28,006 nucleotides of DNA, taken from positions 1-28,006 of the forward strand of contig CAAGCE010000097.1 in the NCBI GenBank assembly GCA_900768245.1. The letters run 5' to 3'. The notes beneath the pieces were generated by a model that was not told the DNA's origin, did not search any database, and saw only the letters and a list, made by a program, of their open reading frames with translations. A program made the translations under genes and the position numbers. This document shows, one piece after another, positions 8,264 through 15,349 of this stretch. The first letter of the stretch is position 1, and each line of letters begins with the position of its first letter. Source of the stretch: Oscillospiraceae bacterium. GTDB lineage: Bacteria > Bacillota > Clostridia > Oscillospirales > Ruminococcaceae.

Positions 8264-8304
8264 AACATGTCGTCTCCTTTCGGGAAATCTATTTTGTGAT
8301 TATC

Positions 8305-8333
8305 ATTATAACACGTTGGTCTGCTTTTTTCTA
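8305..8333 (-). promoter_or_regulatory. Extended -10 promoter of the five-gene transport operon
   Basis: On the minus strand TGTTATAAT (8305-8313) is a perfect extended -10 element. The -35 region, TAGAAA (8328-8333), is weak, which is typical of extended -10 promoters. The predicted start is near 8298, about 35 bases before the TTG start. A second TATAAT-like box occurs about 30 bases upstream. Confidence 0.55.
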
Positions 8334-8429
8334 CATTATACAGAAACTGTAATCATTTTTTAAACATTATGCCTTAAAAAAAATTTTTGTAACTGTTTTG
8401 AAAGAATTATGTTCGCATTTAAAATCTAT

Positions 8430-8458
8430 CACCATAACCAACAATGATACATATTATA
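8430..8458 (+). promoter_or_regulatory. Sigma-K-type sporulation promoter of dpaAB
   Basis: The sequence CACC (8430-8433), 17 bases, then CATATTATA (8450-8458) matches the sigma-K pattern AC-N16/17-CATAnnnTA exactly. Sigma-K is the late mother-cell factor and drives the spoVF operon in Bacillus subtilis, so pattern and gene function agree. No sigma-A promoter was seen upstream. The leader is about 80 bases. Confidence 0.7.
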
Positions 8459-8507
8459 TAAAGGAATACGGTCTAAGGAAATGCAGAAGCTTTTCCTGTA
8501 AAAATAC

Positions 8508-8529
8508 TGCGGCACAGCTTTTTGCCGCA
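8508..8529 (+). other. Leader hairpin directly before the dpaA ribosome site
   Basis: TGCGGCA (8508-8514) pairs perfectly with TGCCGCA (8523-8529) around an 8-base loop. The helix ends two bases before GGAAAGGA (8532-8539), the ribosome site of dpaA. It may stabilise the mRNA 5' end or affect ribosome access. Confidence 0.5.
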
Positions 8530-8548
8530 ATGGAAAGGATATGTTGAT

Positions 8549-9427
8549 ATGGCGAAAAAATATCTTGTTGCAGGCGGAGATCTCAGATCTGTAAAGCTTG
8601 CCGAATATCTTGCCGAAAGCGGAAATACTGTCTATTCGGCAGGTTTTGATAAAAATGTCGTTCCGTCAGGAAAGGTACATACTCTTAAAAATCTTATGTC
8701 CCTCAATGAACGAATGGACTATATAATTCTTCCGCTGCCTGTTTCAAACGACGGTGTAAACATCAACACTCCATATTCTGGCAGCATTATCCCCGCCGCC
8801 GCATTATGTTCTTTCTTAAAAGAGGACGGCATAGTTTTCGGCGGACGTTTTCCCGAAGAAATAAAGGAAATGTTTGCACGCTGCAGCATTGAAACGATCG
8901 ACTACTCTGTACGTGAGGAATTTGCCGTACTCAACGCAACGGCTACTGCCGAGGGAGCAATACAGGTCGCAATGGAGGAAACGGCCTCAACTATTTCGGG
9001 GCAGAAGATACTTATCATCGGTATGGGAAGAATAGCAAAGGTACTTGTTCATATGCTTAAAGGCTTCAATGCCGATATTACAGCTGCCGCAAGGAAATGC
9101 TCCGACCTTGCATGGGCAGAGGTCTATGGCTGCCGCAGTATCCATACAAAAGACCTGAAGGAATACCTTGACCGCTATTCCATTATAATAAACACCGCTC
9201 CTGCCGTACTTCTTGATGCGGAAACGCTTGAAAGAGCGAACCGCAGCAGTCTTGTTATAGATCTTGCCTCAAAGCCGGGCGGTGTTGACTTTGAAACAGC
9301 CGCCGCACTTGGCATACGGGCAGTGTGGCTTTTATCTCTGCCGGGCAAAATCGCACCGCTTACGGCAGGCGAAACCATAGGCAAAACTATTTCCAACATT
9401 CTTGCTGAACGAAACTGTCAGCTTTAA
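8549..9427 (+). CDS. dpaA: Dipicolinate synthase subunit A
   Basis: This 292-residue oxidoreductase subunit, with its partner DpaB, converts the lysine-pathway dihydrodipicolinate intermediate to dipicolinic acid in the mother cell. Dipicolinate with calcium fills the spore core and gives heat resistance. An N-terminal domain (MAKKYLVAGGDLRS) is followed by a Rossmann NAD(P) fold with the GMGRIA glycine loop at residues 158-163. Motifs such as TAPAVLLDAE and VIDLASKPGGVDF are typical of SpoVFA, and the length equals the roughly 300-residue family norm. The frame is open from a TTG at 8522, but GGAAAGGA directly before the ATG at 8549 fixes the start. It is followed 43 bases later by dpaB and preceded by a sigma-K promoter. 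Confidence 0.95.
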   Translation: MAKKYLVAGGDLRSVKLAEYLAESGNTVYSAGFDKNVVPSGKVHTLKNLMSLNERMDYIILPLPVSNDGVNINTPYSGSIIPAAALCSFLKEDGIVFGGRFPEEIKEMFARCSIETIDYSVREEFAVLNATATAEGAIQVAMEETASTISGQKILIIGMGRIAKVLVHMLKGFNADITAAARKCSDLAWAEVYGCRSIHTKDLKEYLDRYSIIINTAPAVLLDAETLERANRSSLVIDLASKPGGVDFETAAALGIRAVWLLSLPGKIAPLTAGETIGKTISNILAERNCQL

Positions 9428-9470
9428 AGACAGCAACGTCTGTTTTTAATCGGAAAGGATTGATATTCAA

Positions 9471-10064
9471 ATGACAGATACGATGCAGACGTTCAAAGAT
9501 ATTCGTATCGGATATGCAATGTGCGGCTCATTCTGCACATTTTCAAAATCAATAAAGCAGCTTGAACGGCTTATAGAGCTTGGTGCAGATGTAACACCGA
9601 TAATGTCATTCAATGCTGCCTCCACAGATACACGCTTCGGAACAGCCGAAGGCTTCCGAAACACAGTTACAGGTCTTACGGGTCACGAGCTTATATGCAC
9701 CATTGACGGTGCTGAACCGATAGGTCCACGCAAAATGTTCGATGTGCTTGTAATTTGTCCATGCACCGGAAATACGCTGGCGAAGCTTGCGCTTGGTGTA
9801 ATAGATACACCCGTTACAATGGCGGCAAAATCCCATATACGCAATTCCCGTCCGATAGTGATCGCCGCAGCAACAAATGACGGTCTTGCAGGAAGTGCCA
9901 AAAATATCGGCGCACTTCTCAATTACAAGGAATATTATTTTGTTCCCTTCGGTCAGGACGATCCGAACGGTAAACCACGTTCACTTGTGGCTGATTTCAG
10001 CGAACTTCCCGACACCATACTTAATGCACTCAACGGCAGACAGCTTCAGCCGCTTACAGTTTGA
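9471..10064 (+). CDS. dpaB: Dipicolinate synthase subunit B (flavoprotein fold)
   Basis: This 197-residue protein, close to the 200 residues of SpoVFB, has a flavodoxin-like fold related to flavin-dependent decarboxylases. Visible signatures are GYAMCGSFCTFSKSI near the N terminus, VICPCTGNTLAKLALGVIDT (about 92-111) and a MAAKSHIRNSRPIVIAAATN phrase, all typical of the family. It forms the DpaAB complex with the upstream subunit. GGAAAGGA at 9452-9459 is its ribosome site, with slightly long spacing. It is the last gene of the two-gene operon, followed by a palindromic element and a bidirectional terminator. Confidence 0.95.
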   Translation: MTDTMQTFKDIRIGYAMCGSFCTFSKSIKQLERLIELGADVTPIMSFNAASTDTRFGTAEGFRNTVTGLTGHELICTIDGAEPIGPRKMFDVLVICPCTGNTLAKLALGVIDTPVTMAAKSHIRNSRPIVIAAATNDGLAGSAKNIGALLNYKEYYFVPFGQDDPNGKPRSLVADFSELPDTILNALNGRQLQPLTV

Positions 10065-10067
10065 GTT

Positions 10068-10240
10068 GTTTTTTTGAGGGGCGGCGGCATCAAGCTTGCC
10101 GCAGATCCAAAAATAGCAAGCCGCCGCGGTCGTTCATTCAGCTTGTACCTTTTTTAAAGCTTCAAGCCAAACTTCCGACCGCGGCGGAAACGTTTCTATA
10201 AGTCACAGCAAAATTCAAACCGCCGCCCTAATAAAAAAAA
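10068..10240. repeat. Nested palindromic intergenic element
   Basis: GGGCGGCGG (10079-10087) pairs with CCGCCGCCC (10220-10228), flanked by a T run on the left and an A run on the right. Inside, a perfect 12-bp pair joins 10121-10132 and 10176-10187. Smaller hairpins lie at 10084-10102 and 10140-10161. The GC-rich arms contrast with AT-rich surroundings. It separates the convergent genes dpaB and the DUF4832-type gene. It looks like a MITE-like or other dispersed element. A short part (about 10104-10127) resembles the right end of the window near 27872-27893. Confidence 0.55.
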
Positions 10241-10257
10241 TAAGATACAAAGCAAAC

Positions 10258-10308
10258 CCGTGCAGCTGCGGTCTATTGAAAGCCCGCAGCGGCACGGTTT
10301 TATTATTT
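10258..10308. terminator. Bidirectional terminator between convergent genes
   Basis: CCGTGCAGCTGCGG (10258-10271) pairs with CCGCAGCGGCACGG (10284-10297) with two mismatched bases. On plus it is followed by TTTTATTATTT, serving dpaB. On minus it is followed by a T-rich stretch, serving the DUF4832-type gene. It touches the stop codon of the latter. Confidence 0.75.
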
Positions 10309-11700
10309 AATTTTTCCAAGGACAAGATAATTGTTATCCTTTGTATTTTTATTTCCGAACTTTACTGTCGGTGTCATGTCCTGCCCGTTTTCAAAAATTC
10401 CGATTGCAAGGAATGCGCCTTTCGGAACGTTTTCCGTTTCCAGATCTATTTTGAACTTTTTCGATGCTCCGCTTTCAAATTCGCCGATCTCAAAGCTGAA
10501 ATTATCGTTTATCTCACTCAGAACGTTTCCGTTCTGGTCTGTGTAAGCGGCTTTGATAGTGAACGGGAACAATGCCGATGCAACACCCTTATTCTCCACG
10601 GTGAATTCAAATGCTGCTTTTTTGCCGTAATTTTTCAGATAGGCGTTTGTGACTACAAAATTGTAACCAAGACGGTTTTGCAGCTCATCAATTATCTCAT
10701 GATTGGCATTATACATATCAAGTCCGTCGTAAACGCTCGCTCCGAGAGCATAAAAGGTCAGCTTTCCGTTATTGACGACAGTACGGAGTCTTTCTGCCTC
10801 CCACATATCATTTTTTACCATATAATTGTAATCGTAGCAAAACTCACCAACTGCAGGAAGATTTTTTTCGACTGCTATCAGCAATGCAAGCTCGTTATCC
10901 TTTAATGCTATCGTTCCGTCACGTCTTAGCGAAATTCCCAAATCGACCGCATACTGCGTCACATCGGTAGGCTTATCGCCGTTGACAGGCATTACAAGCT
11001 GTGTTTTCTTGAAATATTCCGCCCATTTATCAAGGCTGTTCATCATTATTTTATCCGATGGCATTGTGCTGCCCTCAAGTCCGTATGTATGCCATTCGCC
11101 CCAGTTTCCGAACATTCTGACATCAATAAATTCAACGTACTCATTTCCGTCATAGCGTTCTGCAACGGCTTTTGCCAGATTCAGTGCTGCTTCAATATAT
11201 TTCGGGTCAGACCACACAGGGGTACGCTGTATGCCAGACTTATTGTAAAAGCTGTTTGTTTTCGCCATATCATATTTACAGCCTTCGTCATAGACATACT
11301 GCGGCACAAGTCCGTCCTTGCTGTCGCAGCCTGAATCGGACGGGATAATTCCGAATGCAAACCTTTTATTGTATTTTTTACACAGTTCAATATATTTATC
11401 TATCGCTGACCAATCGTACTTACCCTTTGATGTTTCGATATTGCACCAATTAAAACGTGTGTAAACCGTATCGGTAAACTGCCATGTCGGGTTATTCTTT
11501 ATTCCGACAGCATATTCTTCAAAATCATCTGCGCTGTATGCATACTGCACCCAACCCTTATGCGGATTGCTTACGGGTTTTGTTTCCTCTTTAACAGAAA
11601 ATTTTGTCAGCTTATAATCTGCCGCAAATGATGTTATTGACAATGCTGAGAACGCTATTGCCGCTGCTGCAACAAATGAAATTATTCTGCGAAATATCAT
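10303..11700 (-). CDS. Secreted DUF4832-type protein, probable TIM-barrel glycosidase
   Basis: This 465-residue exported protein has a signal peptide (basic start, hydrophobic 8-22, SFA cut site near residue 26). Residues 45-345 look like a TIM barrel. The N-terminal phrase NPHKGWVQYAY is typical of DUF4874/DUF4832 proteins, and the RFNWCNIETSKGKYDWSAID stretch resembles family 42-like hydrolases. A beta-sandwich follows at about 350-465. Glu202 in FGNWGEWH and Glu286 in AVGEFCY occupy positions expected for the acid/base and nucleophile of clan A glycosidases; this is inference. No membrane anchor is seen. It lies just after a sugar importer on the same strand but has its own promoter and a terminator before it. 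RBS GGGGTGA. Confidence 0.78.
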   Translation of the reverse strand: MIFRRIISFVAAAAIAFSALSITSFAADYKLTKFSVKEETKPVSNPHKGWVQYAYSADDFEEYAVGIKNNPTWQFTDTVYTRFNWCNIETSKGKYDWSAIDKYIELCKKYNKRFAFGIIPSDSGCDSKDGLVPQYVYDEGCKYDMAKTNSFYNKSGIQRTPVWSDPKYIEAALNLAKAVAERYDGNEYVEFIDVRMFGNWGEWHTYGLEGSTMPSDKIMMNSLDKWAEYFKKTQLVMPVNGDKPTDVTQYAVDLGISLRRDGTIALKDNELALLIAVEKNLPAVGEFCYDYNYMVKNDMWEAERLRTVVNNGKLTFYALGASVYDGLDMYNANHEIIDELQNRLGYNFVVTNAYLKNYGKKAAFEFTVENKGVASALFPFTIKAAYTDQNGNVLSEINDNFSFEIGEFESGASKKFKIDLETENVPKGAFLAIGIFENGQDMTPTVKFGNKNTKDNNYLVLGKIK

Positions 11701-11720
11701 AGTATCTCACCCCTGCTCAA

Positions 11721-11749
11721 ATTATATCACAATATCCCGATAAATTCAA
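11721..11749 (-). promoter_or_regulatory. Sigma-A promoter of the DUF4832-type gene
   Basis: On the minus strand TTGAAT (11744-11749), a 17-base spacer and TGATATAAT (ending 11721) form an extended -10 promoter. It lies between the importer terminator and the ATG at 11700, giving a leader of about 14 bases. Confidence 0.75.
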
Positions 11750-11756
11750 TATAATA

Positions 11757-11789
11757 CGAAAAGGCGGTATGCCATAAAACACACCGCCC
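11757..11789 (-). terminator. Terminator of the second sugar-importer operon
   Basis: On the minus strand GGCGGTGTG pairs with CATACCGCC (9 bp with one G-U) around an 8-base loop and is followed by TTTT. It starts about 35 bases after the stop of the last permease gene. Confidence 0.75.
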
Positions 11790-11823
11790 CAAATCTGTTT
11801 TGTTGATTTTCTCTCTTTTTATT

Positions 11824-12708
11824 TTATTCCTTAACGCCGCCGAGTGCAACACCCTCAACGATGAACTTAGAGAAAATGAGGTATACAATTACAACCGGAA
11901 TGATCGAAAGCATGATCGCAGCATACTTAGCACCATAATCGGCAAGCTTATCGTTTGAAACGATAGTATTTACCATCATTGGAAGTGTCATCTGCTTCTT
12001 GTTTCTTGAAATAAGAATCATAGATGGCATATAGTAGTTGTTCCAGTTTGCAACGAATGCGAAGATTGCCTGAACTGCAAATGCAGGCTTCATCATCGGT
12101 ACTGCAATTGTAAAGAATGTTCTGAATTCATTTGATCCGTCGATTCTTGCAGCTTCAACGATTTCAAGCGGGAATGAAGCCTTCATTGACTGACGCATAA
12201 AGAATACGATAGCAGGTGCAGCAATTGAAGGGATTATCAATGGGAGATACGAGTCTGTAAGATGTATCTTAGACATAAACTGATAGAAACCAACTGATGT
12301 AACCTGTATAGGAACCATCATTACCGCAAGGATAAATGTATATGCTGCATTTTTGAGTTTGAAGTCATATACAACAAGACCGTAAGCTGTTGCGCCTGAG
12401 AAAAGAACTGTAAGGAATGTTGTTGAGAAAGCAATGATAGCACTGTTGAGGTAACCTCTGAAAGCGTTATATTCAACCTTACCTGAAGATGTCCAGTCAT
12501 TAAGAGTCTCAATGTTTCCAAAAAGATGTAAATTTGGAATAAGTGAGATACCATTACCTGTAATACTAGCTGATGTTCTTGTAGCATTTACAACAAGGAC
12601 ATAGACCGGAATAAGACAAATTACGCAAAGCAGTATCATAATTATTGTGACAATAATGCTGCTTGCTCCAAGTGTACTTGGATTTTTCTTGGTTTTAACC
12701 ATATTCAT
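11824..12708 (-). CDS. Sugar ABC transporter permease, MalG type (second locus)
   Basis: This 294-residue CUT1-class permease has about six transmembrane helices, the first at about residues 16-40. The EAA loop reads EAARIDGSNEFRTFFTIAVP (about 187-206), and the C-terminal phrase FIVEGVALGGVKE is typical of MalG-like proteins. It is the last gene of the SBP-permease-permease operon. A gap of 20 bases with AGGAGG separates it from the MalF-type gene. Unlike the first-locus MalG-type protein, its first outside loop is short. No ATPase is encoded beside it. Substrate unknown; the neighbouring secreted glycosidase-like protein suggests an oligosaccharide. Confidence 0.92.
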   Translation of the reverse strand: MNMVKTKKNPSTLGASSIIVTIIMILLCVICLIPVYVLVVNATRTSASITGNGISLIPNLHLFGNIETLNDWTSSGKVEYNAFRGYLNSAIIAFSTTFLTVLFSGATAYGLVVYDFKLKNAAYTFILAVMMVPIQVTSVGFYQFMSKIHLTDSYLPLIIPSIAAPAIVFFMRQSMKASFPLEIVEAARIDGSNEFRTFFTIAVPMMKPAFAVQAIFAFVANWNNYYMPSMILISRNKKQMTLPMMVNTIVSNDKLADYGAKYAAIMLSIIPVVIVYLIFSKFIVEGVALGGVKE

Positions 12709-12728
12709 AAGATTACAAACCTCCTAAA

Positions 12729-13712
12729 TTAAAGCAAATTGCTGGATTTCTTGCGTGTCTTTAATTTCTTAGCATCCTTGTCCCTGTTCATAGCAAATGC
12801 AACTGCTCCGAGGATACCGGTAATGAAGAACAGGATCACTGACGCTGCGGCGGCATAGCCGTAGTTCGGGCTTACTGCACTATGGAAGTGATTGTAAATA
12901 AATACAGCTATTGTTTCTGTATACTTATTCTGTGATGTACCTACATTGTAGAGGTAAGGAATATCGAACATCTGGAGACCACCGATCATAGATGTTACAA
13001 CTGTGTAAAGAAGGATCGGCTGGAGAAGCGGGATAGTAATTCTGAAGAACTGCTGTGTATTTGAAGCACCGTCAATGCTTGCAGCTTCAAAGAGCGATGG
13101 ATTGATACCCATAATACCTGACATAAGCATAATGGTCGTATTACCGAACCACATCCATGTCTGGATGATCATAATCATTATTCTTGACTGATTCTTACCG
13201 CTTACGAAGTGGATAGGATCTGTTATCCAGCCCCAGTTCATAAGCATCTTGTTGATAGCACCGAACTGTGTTTCGGAGAAAAGCATTAAGAAGAGTGCTG
13301 CAACAGAAGCTGCTGTAATGATATTAGGCATATACATAAGGATCTTATAAACACCCTTGCCTTTTATTTTCAAGCGAGAATTTGTAAACCATGCAGCAAG
13401 AACAAGTGAAAGAATGATCTGCGGAATAAAGTTACCGATCCATACAATGAATGTATTTCCGAGAACTCTGAGAAAATCCGCATGAACAGCCTTCCAAGGA
13501 CGGCTGCCTACACCTGTAAGAATTGCTTTGAAGTTATCCAATCCAACAAAAACTGTGTCAACAGAACCATTGCTCTGGAAACTCAGCCAAAATGTTCTGA
13601 ACAAAGGATAGATCTGAAATATGATATAAACAATGAAAAACGGAAGGATAAATATGTAGCCATATTTAGCATAGCTTATTGAGCGAACTCGTCTGCCCGG
13701 TCTGTTTGCCAT
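12729..13712 (-). CDS. Sugar ABC transporter permease, MalF type (second locus)
   Basis: This 327-residue permease is the partner of the next gene. A basic tail precedes six predicted helices (first at about residues 15-37). The EAA loop reads EAASIDGASNTQQFFRITIP (about 211-230). A basic C terminus (KLKTRKKSS) ends the protein. The ribosome site GAGGAGA lies 6-7 bases before the ATG. A stable stem-loop at 13743-13793 separates it from the binding-protein gene upstream, an arrangement that usually lets more binding protein than permease be made. Confidence 0.92.
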   Translation of the reverse strand: MANRPGRRVRSISYAKYGYIFILPFFIVYIIFQIYPLFRTFWLSFQSNGSVDTVFVGLDNFKAILTGVGSRPWKAVHADFLRVLGNTFIVWIGNFIPQIILSLVLAAWFTNSRLKIKGKGVYKILMYMPNIITAASVAALFLMLFSETQFGAINKMLMNWGWITDPIHFVSGKNQSRIMIMIIQTWMWFGNTTIMLMSGIMGINPSLFEAASIDGASNTQQFFRITIPLLQPILLYTVVTSMIGGLQMFDIPYLYNVGTSQNKYTETIAVFIYNHFHSAVSPNYGYAAAASVILFFITGILGAVAFAMNRDKDAKKLKTRKKSSNLL

Positions 13713-13742
13713 AAAATTCTCTCCTCAAAATAAAAGTAAGTT

Positions 13743-13793
13743 CTTTTTACACATATGGGGCAGACACTCAGCCTGCCCCAAGATGTGAAAAAG
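13743..13793 (-). other. Intercistronic stem-loop between binding protein and permease genes
   Basis: TGGGGCAG (13756-13763) pairs with CTGCCCCA (13773-13780). CACAT/ATGTG and an A/T tract extend the helix outward. On the minus strand no free U tract follows the stem, so it is more likely a 3' RNA stabiliser or leaky terminator than a full stop. It lies in the 104-base gap after the binding-protein gene. Confidence 0.7.
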
Positions 13794-13816
13794 TTTAGAT
13801 CAATTCAGCTTCCCGA

Positions 13817-15280
13817 TTATTCAAAATCAGAGTAATCAAGGTTTGGAAGAGAACCAGCAACGTTATCAATGAATGCATCAATTGTTTCATCAACAGTTGC
13901 ATAGTCGCCTCTGCAGTAGTTTGTTACAGCATCGTTGAATGCCTGCTTGATTGTAGCGTCGTATTCTGTGATACCGCCGGCCATATCAATGCCTGCAGCT
14001 ACAACGTTAAGAACTTCAAACTGGTTCTGACCGCCGAGAACGCCTTCGCCTGCGTATGTACCGTCAGCAAGGATACCTTCCATAGCCTTCTGGTTAGAAA
14101 CGTATTCACCCTTGGATTCAGCATATGCACGAGCTGTATCAGCATCAGTTGTGAAGAATGAGATGAATTCCTTAGCAAGATCCTTGTTATTGCATCTGTT
14201 AGCAACAGTTGCCCAAGTACCGCCCCAGTAGAATTCCTGAGGACCAACTACAACCTTCCACTTACCGTATGTTGCGCCGCCTTCGCCGCCTGCAGCCTGT
14301 GTAAGGATGGAGTTACCGAAGCCCCATGTAGATACGAAGTAACCCATTGTATCATCTGTCTGACCAGCAGCATACCAGTCTGTATTCCACTGAGCAAGAT
14401 CCTTGATTACATAGCCTTCATCGTACATTGTCTTAGCAAGGTCAATGTAGTTTTTGCATGAATCATCTATCTGGAGCTTGTTATCAACAACCCAAGGTGT
14501 GTTTCTTGCAGCAGAGAATACCTGCCATACACCGGCCATTGTAGATGTGAGAGCTGTCTTTCCGCCTGAAGCTTCCTTAACCTTAGCAGCTGTATCAAGG
14601 AACTTATCCCAGTCAGAAACGAGAGCCTGCATCTCATCAGGAGATGTTACACCGAGGTACTGTTCAGCAAGATCTTCTCTGTAGCAGAATCCGCCTGCAG
14701 CAGCCTGCCAAGAAAGACCCTTCTGAACGCCGCTTGTTGACTTACCGATCTCAAGTGTGTAATCGTAGAGGTCAGCGTAATCAGCATCTGTGAATCCGAG
14801 GTCGGAGAGAGGCATTGTTCCCTTTTCAGCACTGTCATCGTTGATGTACTTAAGAGCCCAGTCAGCTTCTACAAACATGATGTCAGCATCATTGTTTGGA
14901 TCTGAGAGGTAGTTATCATAGTTTTCTGCAGCTTCACCGCCGCCGCAGCCAAAGCTCTTTACGTTGAATTCGTCCTTAGTGTGACCTGTCTTTTCACAGA
15001 AAAGGTTGAGCATTGGTTCAATATCATCTGTGTTCCAGCAAAGAACTGTGAGCTTAGCAGGGTCGATTTCATCGCTGCTTGCTGAAGCATCATCAGCTGC
15101 TGCTGTGTCATCAGTTGCTGCAGCATCGTCTGCTGCTGCGTCTGCTGCGCTTGTGTCAGCTGCTGCGTCACCTGCTGTTGTTGTAGCAGAGTCATCTGTT
15201 GTGTTGCCGCATCCTGCGAGCATAGTTCCAGCTAATGCTAATGCAGAAAGAAGGGCAATGTTTTTCTTAAAATTCTTCAT
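13817..15280 (-). CDS. Carbohydrate-binding lipoprotein of ABC importer (family 1)
   Basis: This 487-residue exported receptor has a lipobox LAGC with the lipid-bearing cysteine at residue 24. A low-complexity acidic linker (Ala/Asp/Thr/Ser, about 30-72) then lifts the domain off the membrane. A family 1 solute-binding fold covers about 75-487 (begins LTVLCWNTDDIEPMLNLF; contains DADIMFVEADW and a Trp-rich region WQAAAGGFCY). Such binding proteins capture sugars or oligosaccharides for the two permeases downstream. RBS AAGGAGG is strong. The 69 bases upstream are very AT-rich and contain a TATAAT at 15305-15310 without a good -35, so it may be read from the LacI-gene promoter or from a weak one of its own. 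Confidence 0.92.
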   Translation of the reverse strand: MKNFKKNIALLSALALAGTMLAGCGNTTDDSATTTAGDAAADTSAADAAADDAAATDDTAAADDASASSDEIDPAKLTVLCWNTDDIEPMLNLFCEKTGHTKDEFNVKSFGCGGGEAAENYDNYLSDPNNDADIMFVEADWALKYINDDSAEKGTMPLSDLGFTDADYADLYDYTLEIGKSTSGVQKGLSWQAAAGGFCYREDLAEQYLGVTSPDEMQALVSDWDKFLDTAAKVKEASGGKTALTSTMAGVWQVFSAARNTPWVVDNKLQIDDSCKNYIDLAKTMYDEGYVIKDLAQWNTDWYAAGQTDDTMGYFVSTWGFGNSILTQAAGGEGGATYGKWKVVVGPQEFYWGGTWATVANRCNNKDLAKEFISFFTTDADTARAYAESKGEYVSNQKAMEGILADGTYAGEGVLGGQNQFEVLNVVAAGIDMAGGITEYDATIKQAFNDAVTNYCRGDYATVDETIDAFIDNVAGSLPNLDYSDFE

Positions 15281-15349
15281 TTGATTTTTCCTCCTTAAAA
15301 ATATATTATATTTAAAAAATATAAATATAATAGCGTGTTGAATTTCGGA

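Noticed and set aside
10276..10905. A 209-residue open frame on the plus strand opposite the DUF4832-type gene
   Set aside because: It is antisense to a well supported secreted protein, has no good ribosome site and shows no recognisable domain.
14959..15284. Gln-rich and Ser/Ala-rich open frames over the start of the second binding-protein gene
   Set aside because: They are frame shadows of its Ala/Asp/Thr low-complexity linker.
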